64,000 nt of DNA, taken from Nocardia paucivorans NBRC 100373 (lineage in GTDB: Bacteria > Actinomycetota > Actinomycetes > Mycobacteriales > Mycobacteriaceae). Positions 19,256 to 27,448 of this stretch are shown piece after piece. Made by a program: the position numbers and the translations under genes. The notes under the pieces were generated by a model. That model was not told the origin of the DNA. It saw nothing but the letters and a program-made list of their open reading frames with translations, and did no database searches. Positions within the stretch are counted from its first letter, which is position 1. Every line of letters starts with the position of its first letter. Location: NCBI RefSeq assembly GCF_000308675.1, contig NZ_BAGE01000052.1, positions 1 through 64,000 on the forward strand, given 5' to 3'.

Positions 19256-20085
19256 CGCTTCGTACCCAATCCTTTCGTCCAACGGGTGAACGGCCGTGTC
19301 ACGACCCGCAGCAACAGGTCCATTGCGGCGCCGAGCACACCGATGGCCACCATTCCGGCGATGATCAGGGCCGGATCACTGCTCTGCTGGCCGGAAAGGA
19401 TCACGAAGCCGAGCCCGGAGTGGCCCACGATCAATTCGGCGCCCATCAATGCCATCCAGCCGTTGCCGACCCCGATCTGCAGGCCGGCGATGGTCAGCGG
19501 TGCTCCGGTGGGGATCGCTACGCTGGTCAACGTGCGGTGGGTGCCCCCGCCGAATACGGCCGCGGCGCGCACCAACGCGGGGTCGACCCGACGTACCGCG
19601 GCCTCGGCGTTCAGAACACAGGCGGGGAACACCGCGATGAACACCACGAACGCCTGCGCCGCCAGCCCCGGCCGCAACCACAGGATCGCGAGGGGTATCC
19701 AGGCGAACGGGGCGATATAACGCAGCACCTCGAACAGGGGCAGCAATACCGCCCGGATCAACGGGTACCAGGCGAAGACATAGCCCGTGACCACACCCGA
19801 TACGGCGGCCACTCCGAACCCGACACCCCACCGGGCGAGCGACACTCCGGCATGTCCCAACAGGGTATGGCCGGCGAGCGGGGCGACCAGCAGGTCCGCC
19901 AGTCGGCGGGCGACCTCCGGCGGCGACGCGAGGGTGTGGTTGGCGTCGAGTCCGAACACCTCCACCGCCAACCACCACACGGCCAGTAGGGCGATGATGC
20001 CGCTACCGGCGAGCAGTGCCTTGCGCGCACCACCGGGTAGCGCGGCGACGGTTCGGGCGCCGGATGTGCTCGTCGTCACGCTCAT
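19252..20085 (-). CDS. ABC importer permease (SsuC-like), second
   Basis: 277 residues with about six membrane segments and the conserved cytoplasmic coupling loop around AVFGGGTHRTLTSVAIPTGAP. It pairs with the upstream permease to make a heterodimeric channel, unusual for SsuC/TauC systems that commonly have one permease gene. The ATG at 20085 overlaps the stop of the first permease (ATGA); a longer open frame reading upstream overlaps that gene in another frame and is not real. Confidence 0.88.
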   Translation of the reverse strand: MSVTTSTSGARTVAALPGGARKALLAGSGIIALLAVWWLAVEVFGLDANHTLASPPEVARRLADLLVAPLAGHTLLGHAGVSLARWGVGFGVAAVSGVVTGYVFAWYPLIRAVLLPLFEVLRYIAPFAWIPLAILWLRPGLAAQAFVVFIAVFPACVLNAEAAVRRVDPALVRAAAVFGGGTHRTLTSVAIPTGAPLTIAGLQIGVGNGWMALMGAELIVGHSGLGFVILSGQQSSDPALIIAGMVAIGVLGAAMDLLLRVVTRPFTRWTKGLGTKR

Positions 20086-20888
20086 GTGGTCACGCTCCAA
20101 CGGATCAGTCGTTTCTCGGCGATTCGGATCCCTTCCGACAACACGACCCCGACCAGGCCGATCAGCAGCATGGCCGCCACCATGATGTCGATGTCCAGGG
20201 TGGATCTGGCATTGAGCGCGACGTAGCCGAGCCCTTCGGTGGCGCCGAGCAACTCGGCCGCGACCACGGTCATCCAGGCGTTGCCGAGCGCCAGCCGCGC
20301 ACCGGTGACCACCGTCGGCATCGATGTCGGCAGCACCACGGCCCACAGGGTGCGCCAGGTACCCGCACCGAGAGTGTGGCTCGCGTGGATCAACACCCGA
20401 TCGGTTCCCGAGACCGCCTCGTAGGAGTTGAGGATCCACGGCACCACCGCGGCCAAGGTCACCACGTATACGCGCGCGAGGTCCCCGAGCCCGAACCAGA
20501 GGATCGCCAGCGGAATCCATGCGATCGGCGGGATCGGTCTGATGACATTGAAGATCGGCCGCGCGATCAGCTCGAATGTACGGAAGGCACCCATTGCGAT
20601 CCCGACCGGGATACCGATGACCGCACCCACCAACCAGCCGGTCACCACGATCCCGACACTGGCCAGCAGATGCCCGCCGAAGGTGTTGCCCTGATACGGC
20701 GAGGTCAGGAACTGTACGAGGCGGTCGAATACCGCGTCCGGCGGTGGCAGGAACAGCGGTGGGACGAGCTGCGTGACCTCGGTCACCAGATACCAGAGGC
20801 CGACGAACAGAACCGTCGAGATCGCACCGATGGCGAATCGCCCGCCGGCCGAGCCGGTAAGTCGCTCTTGTCTGGTGGGAAATGTCAC
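20082..20888 (-). CDS. ABC importer permease (SsuC-like), first
   Basis: 268 residues, multi-pass inner membrane protein. The N-terminus (MTFPTRQERLTGSAGG) precedes a first hydrophobic segment FAIGAISTVLFVGLWYLV; the coupling loop lies around HASHTLGAGTWRTLWAVVLP. It is the first gene of the importer operon; the roughly 180 bp upstream (20889-21069) should hold the promoter, though I see no clear operator there. Confidence 0.88.
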   Translation of the reverse strand: MTFPTRQERLTGSAGGRFAIGAISTVLFVGLWYLVTEVTQLVPPLFLPPPDAVFDRLVQFLTSPYQGNTFGGHLLASVGIVVTGWLVGAVIGIPVGIAMGAFRTFELIARPIFNVIRPIPPIAWIPLAILWFGLGDLARVYVVTLAAVVPWILNSYEAVSGTDRVLIHASHTLGAGTWRTLWAVVLPTSMPTVVTGARLALGNAWMTVVAAELLGATEGLGYVALNARSTLDIDIMVAAMLLIGLVGVVLSEGIRIAEKRLIRWSVTT

Positions 20889-21069
20889 GACGAACTACTC
20901 CCACTCCGACTCAACGCTCGACGTGCACGCACTTGCCACCTCTTCCTCCATGAGCCCGACATCGGTCTGCGGTCGCGTCAATTTACGACCGGATTCGCGG
21001 CGGAACAATGATTGAAATCGGGAAGATCGAATATCGCGAATAGAGATATGGACCACATTCGCGGGTGGA

Positions 21070-22257
21070 TTATCGGACGGAATTCTCGCCCGTCACGCAT
21101 GGCTCTCGGGCGGGTCTCCCGCTCGCGCCGTCCGCGCCCGCCAGGACAACCGTGACGAAACGCGGCCGATAGATGCCGACGTCTCGGTAGAGATCCCCGC
21201 CGGGTGCGGTGTCGAGACTGTTGACGTTGTAGGAGACGACCAGTTCCGTCGGCGTCGAGAATTCGGGGTGGGCGTGCGCGTTGTAGGTGTAGACGTCGGG
21301 GTCCGCATATGATCCCGACGCCCCGCTCTCCGGTGCCGTGTACAGCGTCACCGCCGGACCGAACGGGCCGGTCGGCGTCGGAGCGAACCTACCGATCACA
21401 CGATTGCCGAATACACTGTCATTCGCCATGGTGACGAGCAGATAGCGGCCGTCCCGCACCCGATGAACCGATAGTTCGGAATGGACTCCGCGCGCGATTC
21501 GCGCCGACTCCGCCTCGAATTCCGACCAGCGATACCCGTTCCAGAACGACAGCGGCTCGCGCAGATCGTTTCCCGCGACGCGGGCCACATGCAGATATTT
21601 CTCCGTGCCCGCTGTCTCCACCCCGTACACATGGGTCCACTGCCCGTCGGGCTGCACCCACTGCCCCCACTGAATTCCCCTGCCGCGCGGCAACGGGGTC
21701 ACCGAAACCACTTTTCCCAGATCGGTTTCCGCGATTCGCGCCACTGCGGAACCGACGAATTCGATATCCCAGGATCCGGGTCCGGCCGACCGCCACTCGC
21801 CGACGGGAATCTGCAATACCCCGTCGAGTGCGACAGCGGCGCCCACCCAGTACCAATTATCCGGTTGTGTCGGTTCTATCAGTGCGGCGGGTTTCTCCTC
21901 GGTACCACCGACCACCGTGGACAGCCGGCCGTCCACGCCCTGCACGACCAGTGAATTGTGCAGGAAACCGGCTTCGTCCGGGCGCCGAGGGGGATCGATG
22001 GGTCCCAGGAAGGTATCGGAGAACGCGAATACCGCGCGGCCGTCCGACAATACCGTCGACCAGGTCGAATCCGCACCGGTCCACCCGGCGCCGGAGTTGC
22101 CGTATTCCGTGAACATGGTGTTCAGACAGTCCAACGGCCGGGCGTCCACCACGAAAGGCGCTGTTTCGCTCCCGGGCGGGACGGAACCGGGAAGAAGCAA
22201 CGCGACGACCCCGGCGAGGGGCAGCATCACTGCTCGTATGCCGGCGCGAAACGACAT
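21070..22257 (-). CDS. Secreted beta-propeller-like protein (DUF5005/DUF4185 type)
   Basis: 395 residues with an N-terminal signal sequence (AGIRAVMLPLAGVVALLLPG). The mature part has repeated strand-rich blocks typical of five-bladed propellers related to glycosidases, such as DGRAVFAFSDTFLGPIDPP and SYADPDVYTYNAHAHPE. A carbohydrate-directed role is possible but unproven. Single gene, followed at its 3' side by the upstream region of the ABC operon. Confidence 0.72.
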   Translation of the reverse strand: MSFRAGIRAVMLPLAGVVALLLPGSVPPGSETAPFVVDARPLDCLNTMFTEYGNSGAGWTGADSTWSTVLSDGRAVFAFSDTFLGPIDPPRRPDEAGFLHNSLVVQGVDGRLSTVVGGTEEKPAALIEPTQPDNWYWVGAAVALDGVLQIPVGEWRSAGPGSWDIEFVGSAVARIAETDLGKVVSVTPLPRGRGIQWGQWVQPDGQWTHVYGVETAGTEKYLHVARVAGNDLREPLSFWNGYRWSEFEAESARIARGVHSELSVHRVRDGRYLLVTMANDSVFGNRVIGRFAPTPTGPFGPAVTLYTAPESGASGSYADPDVYTYNAHAHPEFSTPTELVVSYNVNSLDTAPGGDLYRDVGIYRPRFVTVVLAGADGASGRPAREPCVTGENSVR

Positions 22258-22293
22258 GGCGCCGATCGTGCCATACGGCCGCCGTACACACAG

Positions 22294-22332
22294 CGTGGGT
22301 TCCGGTGGCGATCTTCACCACCGGAACCCACG
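22294..22332 (-). terminator. Strong hairpin terminator after the thiolase-like/crotonase gene
   Basis: A 15-bp perfect stem: CGTGGGTTCCGGTGG at 22294-22308 pairs with its complement at 22318-22332, with a 9-base loop. It lies 24 bp past the stop of the gene ending at 22356 and before the next gene's start region. Confidence 0.85.
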
Positions 22333-22355
22333 GCTGCTCGTGGATCGGACGGGAC

Positions 22356-25328
22356 TCAGCGACCGGTCCAGACAGGGGGACGCTTTTCGTTGAAGGCACG
22401 CACACCTTCGGTCGCATCTTCGGAGAACAACGCGGTGGAGGCGATGTCGTACTGTTTGTCGAAGGCTTCGTCGGTGGTCCAGTCGAGGGTCTCGTCGACA
22501 ATGCGCTTACTGCCCTCCAGGCTGAGCGGCGCATTGGCGGCAATGCGTTCGGCCAGTTCGATAGCCGCCTCGAGCGCCCGACCCGGTTCGGCGAGGACAT
22601 TGATCAGACCGAGTTCGGCCAGCCGACCGGCCTGCATGGGGTCACCGGTGAGCGCCAGTTCCATGGCGATATTGCGCGGTAGGCGTTCCCGCAGACGCAT
22701 GACCCCACCGGCGGCGGCGATGAGACCGCGCTTGGGTTCCGGGATGCCGAACTGTGAATCGCTCGCCGCGACGATCAGATCCGCGGCCAGGGCCAATTCG
22801 CAACCACCCGCGAGGGCCGGACCTTCGACCGCGGCGATCAACGGTTTGCGGGGTGGTTTACCGGCCAGTCCCAGGGCGCCGCGGTTCTCGGTGAGCGGGG
22901 CCTCGCCCCGGGCCATCGCCTTCAGATCCATTCCGGAGCTGAAGTAGCCGTTCGCGCCGGTGAGGATGGCGACGCGGACGTTCGGGTCGGCTTCGAACGC
23001 GTCGCAGGCCTTTTCGAGTCCGAGTGCCATGGCGTGATTGACCGCATTGCGGACCTCGGGGCGGTTCATCGTGATGATCATGATGGGACCGCGACGTTCC
23101 ACCAGCACCGGCGGCGGCGGAGGCGCGGGCAGCTCCTGGCGCTGTGTGCCCTCGAATGTGATGTCGCCACCGTGGACGGTCACGGGCAGGCCCAACGCGT
23201 CACCATCACGTAGTTCGGTGACGAGCTCGGACCTGTTGCTGCGCAACAATACTCGCGCACCATCGGGGGTGATCAAGCTGATGATGGCCGCTTCCGGTTC
23301 ACCGTCGCGACCGTAGGGCAGGGTGTAGGCCTCGACCACCGCCGGACCTTCGTATTCGGTGCGGACCGGCCGGGCGGGCGGGTTGTCGACGACCGGCCGC
23401 AGATGGGCGTAGGGCCGCTGCGGTGGGGTGGCGGAATAGATACCGAGCGCATGTTTGGTGACGTACCAACCGAGCGAGGTGCTCAGACCGAAAGCCTCGG
23501 GATCGTCGCGCAATTGCCGGACCATGGTGGCGATCGCGTGGGTGCCGTAATTGTTGCCCGGCCCGCCACCGAAGGTCAGGCCGCCCGTCACCGAGAGCGG
23601 ACGATCGGGATCGTCGGTGGGAAGTCCCAGTTCCCGAGCCGCGATCTGCACCGCCACCGGGAAGCAGGAGTACAGGTCCACGGGACCGATCCGGTCGATG
23701 GTCAGACCGGCATGCTCGAGCGCCGCCGCGCCGACCGCCCGGATCGCCGGGGAGGCGGCCAGTTCCGCGCGTTCGGAGACGAACCATTCGTCGTGTGCGC
23801 TGGCTCCGGCGTGGAGGAAAACCCATTTGTCCTGCGGAATGCCGGCCTCCTCGGCGGCGGCGGCACTGCACAGCACCAGTCCGGCGGCCATATCCACCTG
23901 CAGATTGGCGCACAGCAGTTTGGTGTACGGGGCCGATACCGCCCGGTTCTCCGCGGTCGGTGTGGTCAGCTCCGGCGCGCTGTACCGCTGCGGCAGCCAG
24001 GCGTTCGGATTATCCGCACCCACCTCCGACAGCCGCGACCACAGCTCGCCGATCGCCTGGAGATGTTCTTTGGGCTCGCGACCGAGCCGATGCCGGTTGG
24101 CCGATTCCATGAGCGCGTACATGTAGATGGGCGCGCCCAGCCCGACGGCGGTTTCGGCGGCGTTGTTGGCCTCCTTGTCGATCCCGGCGATGCGGGTCGG
24201 CTCCACATCGGACCCCTGTTGCGGCCACGCCACCTCGGTGCCCACCCGCTGCGCGGCGGCCATGGTGGCGCCCGCCTCCGCACCGGTCACCAGCACGATC
24301 TCGTAGGTGCCGTCCGCGATGGCCTGCGCGGCCTCGTTGACCAACAACTGACCGCCGTCACCACCGTAGGTGGTGGATTGCACGGTATCGACCGAGGGCG
24401 CGCCGACGGCCTGCGCCACCAGGGCGCCGAGATCCCGGTACTGCCAGGAGGCGCTGGCCACCGCGAAAACCGCGTCGGCGGACGCGAGCAGAGACCGTCC
24501 CACCCCGGCGTCCTCCGCCGCTTCTCGCAGGGCCCGCACCGCCAGCGCCGACGGGTCCTCGGCGGTGTTCGGCTGATGTTGGACGAACTGTCCGGCGCCG
24601 ACCAGGACCGGTGTGTTGGGCGCGAGCGTACGACCGGATGCCTTGTGCAGCACTGGCTTCCGCACCGATTTCGCACCGGCGAGGGGCCCCGCCGCATCGA
24701 TGCGTTCCGGCACCCGGTCCAGCGATTCCCGCAAGGCCTCCGACAGGCTTCGCACCAACGACGCACCCAGGGGTCCGTCGACGGGTTGTCCCGACAATCC
24801 GGCGTCGAAGTAGGCGATCGCCCCGTTCGCATCGGCGCGCACAGTGAGCCAGAAGCCGAGGGTCAGGCCCATCGGCCCGGTGCCGCGCAGCACCAGCGCG
24901 GTCTCGTCCACCGTGACCACGGTCCAGGCGACCTCGGCCGGGATGCCCATGAACTTCACCTGCTGGGTGAACTCCCATCCGGGATATACGCCCTTGGGGG
25001 CGTCGCCGCGGAAGGCGGCGTGCATGGTCAGCCATTCGGCGAAGCGGGCCGGATCGGTCAGATAGGCCGCGACATCGGCCACCGGGCGGTCGATGCGTTT
25101 GCTCGCGTGGGCTCGTTTGTCGAATTCCTCGATCCCCTCCGGCGGGGTGTAGTCCGCGGGGACGGTCGGGGCGGCGGACGGTGCGGCAGGCGGCTTGCCC
25201 AGCGCGCTCCCGACCACGTCGCGCAGAATCGCCGGATCCTTTTTCACGGCATCGGCGAGCGTTCGTACCGTGCGCACACCGGCGCGCGCCTGTCGCAACA
25301 CTCCGGGAAGTCGACCCTTGTCAGCCAC
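22356..25328 (-). CDS. SRPBCC / thiolase-like / enoyl-CoA hydratase fusion protein
   Basis: 990 residues joining three usually separate proteins. Residues about 70-215 form an SRPBCC (polyketide cyclase/lipid-binding) domain. About 238-735 is a thiolase-like protein of the actinobacterial acetyl-CoA acetyltransferase family with a C-terminal OB-like part. About 741-990 is a crotonase with the oxyanion-hole segments SSGMDLKA and EGPALAGGCELALAAD and GIPEPKRGLIAAAGG. The thiolase nucleophile region reads STTYGGDGGQ near 318-327, with no cysteine, so classical thiolysis is doubtful. The GTG at 25328 is preceded by an AAGG site; an open frame reaching 25775 runs antisense through the TetR gene. 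Divergent from that TetR gene across twin palindromes. Confidence 0.85.
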   Translation of the reverse strand: MADKGRLPGVLRQARAGVRTVRTLADAVKKDPAILRDVVGSALGKPPAAPSAAPTVPADYTPPEGIEEFDKRAHASKRIDRPVADVAAYLTDPARFAEWLTMHAAFRGDAPKGVYPGWEFTQQVKFMGIPAEVAWTVVTVDETALVLRGTGPMGLTLGFWLTVRADANGAIAYFDAGLSGQPVDGPLGASLVRSLSEALRESLDRVPERIDAAGPLAGAKSVRKPVLHKASGRTLAPNTPVLVGAGQFVQHQPNTAEDPSALAVRALREAAEDAGVGRSLLASADAVFAVASASWQYRDLGALVAQAVGAPSVDTVQSTTYGGDGGQLLVNEAAQAIADGTYEIVLVTGAEAGATMAAAQRVGTEVAWPQQGSDVEPTRIAGIDKEANNAAETAVGLGAPIYMYALMESANRHRLGREPKEHLQAIGELWSRLSEVGADNPNAWLPQRYSAPELTTPTAENRAVSAPYTKLLCANLQVDMAAGLVLCSAAAAEEAGIPQDKWVFLHAGASAHDEWFVSERAELAASPAIRAVGAAALEHAGLTIDRIGPVDLYSCFPVAVQIAARELGLPTDDPDRPLSVTGGLTFGGGPGNNYGTHAIATMVRQLRDDPEAFGLSTSLGWYVTKHALGIYSATPPQRPYAHLRPVVDNPPARPVRTEYEGPAVVEAYTLPYGRDGEPEAAIISLITPDGARVLLRSNRSELVTELRDGDALGLPVTVHGGDITFEGTQRQELPAPPPPPVLVERRGPIMIITMNRPEVRNAVNHAMALGLEKACDAFEADPNVRVAILTGANGYFSSGMDLKAMARGEAPLTENRGALGLAGKPPRKPLIAAVEGPALAGGCELALAADLIVAASDSQFGIPEPKRGLIAAAGGVMRLRERLPRNIAMELALTGDPMQAGRLAELGLINVLAEPGRALEAAIELAERIAANAPLSLEGSKRIVDETLDWTTDEAFDKQYDIASTALFSEDATEGVRAFNEKRPPVWTGR

Positions 25329-25349
25329 TACCTTGCCCTTTCGATTGAC

Positions 25350-25404
25350 GGAACTATTACGGGGAAGATAGTTCCGTGGAACTATTAGACGGATAGTGGT
25401 TCCA
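25350..25404. promoter_or_regulatory. Twin palindromic TetR operator
   Basis: GGAACTAT at 25350-25357 and ATAGTTCC at 25368-25375 form a perfect inverted repeat with a 10-base spacer. A second, imperfect copy starts TGGAAC at 25377 and ends GTTCCA at 25404. Both sit between the divergent TetR and fusion genes, so the TetR protein is the likely ligand, controlling both. Confidence 0.75.
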
Positions 25405-25415
25405 CATGTCAAGAT

Positions 25416-26072
25416 GTGCCTGTGACCAGACCCGGTGCGCCGCTGTCCAGCCTGCTCAGCCGCGCGATGACCCTGCTTCCGCAGTCCGCGCCCAATGACG
25501 ATGCGACGGACGCGCGGGTTCTCGACGCCGCATTGCGGGTCCTGGCGCGTCGCGGAACCCGCGAGGCGACCATGGACGACATCGCGGCCGAGGCCGGCGT
25601 CGGCCGCACCACGCTGTTTCGCCGCTACACCGGCAAGGATCAGCTGTTCGCGCGGGCGCTGGCCCGGGACATCGGCCGCATACTGGCCGGCCTCGCCGAC
25701 CGGTTCACCGAGGTCACCGACCCCACCGAACAGGTGGTGCTCGGCTTCCTGACCGGGCTGGCATTGGGCGACCACATCCTGTTCCGCGACGCCGACCCAC
25801 TGCGCCGGGCCGAACTCATCCAGGCCCTCGGACAGGGCGATCCGTCACCGATGACATTGGCCTTCGACGCGATCCGTGCGAATATCGCCAAGGCACAGGC
25901 CGACGGCAAAATCCCGGTCCGCGACCCCGACGCCCAGGCCGACGCCCTGGTACACCTGATCATCGGCTACCTGGCCACACCCGGCCATGCCATCGACCTC
26001 ACCGACCCCGCGGAGGCCGAGCGCGTCGCTCGTGCCGCCGTCGCGCCGATCCTCACCGGAACCATCGACTGA
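25416..26072 (+). CDS. TetR-family repressor
   Basis: 218 residues. The N-terminal DNA-binding domain is about 30-75 (ARRGTREATMDDIAAEAGVGRTTLFRRYTGKDQLF in shortened view: helix-turn-helix GVGRTTLFRRY). The C-terminal ligand-binding domain is of the acyl-CoA-sensing kind by context only. GTG starts at 25416 or 25422 are both possible. It probably represses the divergent fusion gene through the twin palindrome and may also read through to the acyl-CoA dehydrogenase downstream, about 150 bp away on the same strand. Confidence 0.88.
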   Translation: MPVTRPGAPLSSLLSRAMTLLPQSAPNDDATDARVLDAALRVLARRGTREATMDDIAAEAGVGRTTLFRRYTGKDQLFARALARDIGRILAGLADRFTEVTDPTEQVVLGFLTGLALGDHILFRDADPLRRAELIQALGQGDPSPMTLAFDAIRANIAKAQADGKIPVRDPDAQADALVHLIIGYLATPGHAIDLTDPAEAERVARAAVAPILTGTID

Positions 26073-26219
26073 TCGGCACCCGTCCGGGACCGTCCCGCGA
26101 CGACATCCGAATACACCGCCCCGATCTTCGCCGCACCGCGTACCCCGCGGTGGCGACAGGCGCTACCCGGCGCCCGAAAGCGCCATGCGCGCATCCGACC
26201 CGAAATCTCAGGAGTGATC

Positions 26220-27380
26220 ATGACAGACGCCTACACCGACCCCTACCGCACACCGGAACGCCTCGCGCTGCGGGAGGCGATGGGTGAATTCGTCCGCCGC
26301 GAGATCACCCCGAATCTCGACCGATGGGAACGCGAGGGTGCCCTGCCCCGCGAACTGCATCGCACCGCCGCGAAATCCGGCCTGTACGGTATCGGCACCC
26401 CCGAGGAGTTCGGCGGTGACGGCGGCGACCTCATCGATATGACCATCGCCACCGAGGCGTTCATCGAGGCGGGCGGTTCATCGGGCTGCCATTCGGCCCT
26501 GTACACCCATGGGATCGCGCTACCGCATATCGTCGCCAGTGGGGACTCCGCCTTGATCGACCGGTACGTGCGCCCCACCCTCGCCGGCGACCTGATCGGC
26601 TCGCTCGGGGTGACCGAGCCGGAGGCGGGCTCCGATGTGGGTTCCCTGCGCACCACCGCGGTGCGCGATGGCGATCACTATGTCGTCAACGGTTCGAAGC
26701 TGTTCATCACCTCCGGCACCCGCGCGGATTTCGTGACCACCGCGGTACGCACCGGCGGACCGGGCGCGGGCGGTATCAGCCTGCTCGTGATCGACACGAA
26801 CACCCCAGGGTTCAACGTATCGCGGAAGCTGGAGAAGATGGGTTGGCTGTGCTCGGACACCGCCGAGCTGACCTTCACCGACTGCCGGGTGCCCGCCACC
26901 AACCTGGTCGGCGCCGAGAACAACGGATTCGCCCTCCTCGGCATGGCCTTCGTCACGGAACGACTCAATATCGCGGTACACGCGTACTCGATCGCGCAGC
27001 GTTGCCTGGACCTGACCCTCGAACACGTCCGGCTGCGGGAGAGCTTCGGCAAACCGCTGATCGCGCGGCAGGTGGTGCGCCACAAGCTGGTCGAGATGCG
27101 TCGGCAGATCGAGCTGGCCCGCACCTACACGCGCCAGATCGCCCTGCGCGCCACGACCGGCGAATTCGTCGTCGGAGAGGCCTGCCTGGCGAAGAACTCC
27201 GCCGTCGAGGCCGTCAAACACGTCGTCGACGAAGCGGTCCAACTGCACGGCGGCATGGGGTACATGCGGGAGTCGGAGGTCGAACGCCACTACCGCGATG
27301 CGCGCATCCTCGGTATCGGCGGCGGCGCCAGCGAAGTGATGACGGACCTGGCGGCCAAGCTCTTCGGTTACGCCGGCTGA
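26220..27380 (+). CDS. Acyl-CoA dehydrogenase (FadE-like)
   Basis: 386 residues, the full family length. It carries the FAD/substrate signatures SLGVTEPEAGSD and FITSGTRAD, the motif LHGGMGYMRESEVERHYRDARI, and GIGGGASEVM where many members have the catalytic EGT, so the base may come from another position as in isovaleryl-type enzymes. It oxidises an acyl-CoA at C2-C3. The start ATG 26220 has AGGAG at 26210-26214; a GTG at 26214 would overlap that site. Same strand as the TetR gene and next to other acyl-CoA genes. Confidence 0.9.
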   Translation: MTDAYTDPYRTPERLALREAMGEFVRREITPNLDRWEREGALPRELHRTAAKSGLYGIGTPEEFGGDGGDLIDMTIATEAFIEAGGSSGCHSALYTHGIALPHIVASGDSALIDRYVRPTLAGDLIGSLGVTEPEAGSDVGSLRTTAVRDGDHYVVNGSKLFITSGTRADFVTTAVRTGGPGAGGISLLVIDTNTPGFNVSRKLEKMGWLCSDTAELTFTDCRVPATNLVGAENNGFALLGMAFVTERLNIAVHAYSIAQRCLDLTLEHVRLRESFGKPLIARQVVRHKLVEMRRQIELARTYTRQIALRATTGEFVVGEACLAKNSAVEAVKHVVDEAVQLHGGMGYMRESEVERHYRDARILGIGGGASEVMTDLAAKLFGYAG

Positions 27381-27388
27381 GTCGGCAG

Positions 27389-27434
27389 AAACACGTCACC
27401 GCGACCGACTCGACCGGTCGCGGTGACGTGTTTT
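27389..27434. terminator. Bidirectional terminator
   Basis: A near-perfect 17-bp stem, CACGTCACCGCGACCG against CGGTCGCGGTGACGTG, flanked by A-rich and TTTT ends, in the short gap between the convergent acyl-CoA dehydrogenase and acyl-CoA ligase genes. It suits both directions. Confidence 0.92.
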
Positions 27435-27448
27435 CAGGGGGCGCGGGG

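Noticed and set aside
20086..20904. Upstream extension of the second permease
   Set aside because: Overlaps the first permease in another frame; the ATGA overlap at 20082-20085 marks the true start.
23403..25388. Plus-strand open frame of about 660 codons
   Set aside because: Antisense to the thiolase-like/crotonase fusion, composition typical of a shadow frame.
25329..25775. N-terminal extension of the fusion protein
   Set aside because: Runs antisense through the TetR gene and across its operators; the GTG at 25328 has a ribosome site.
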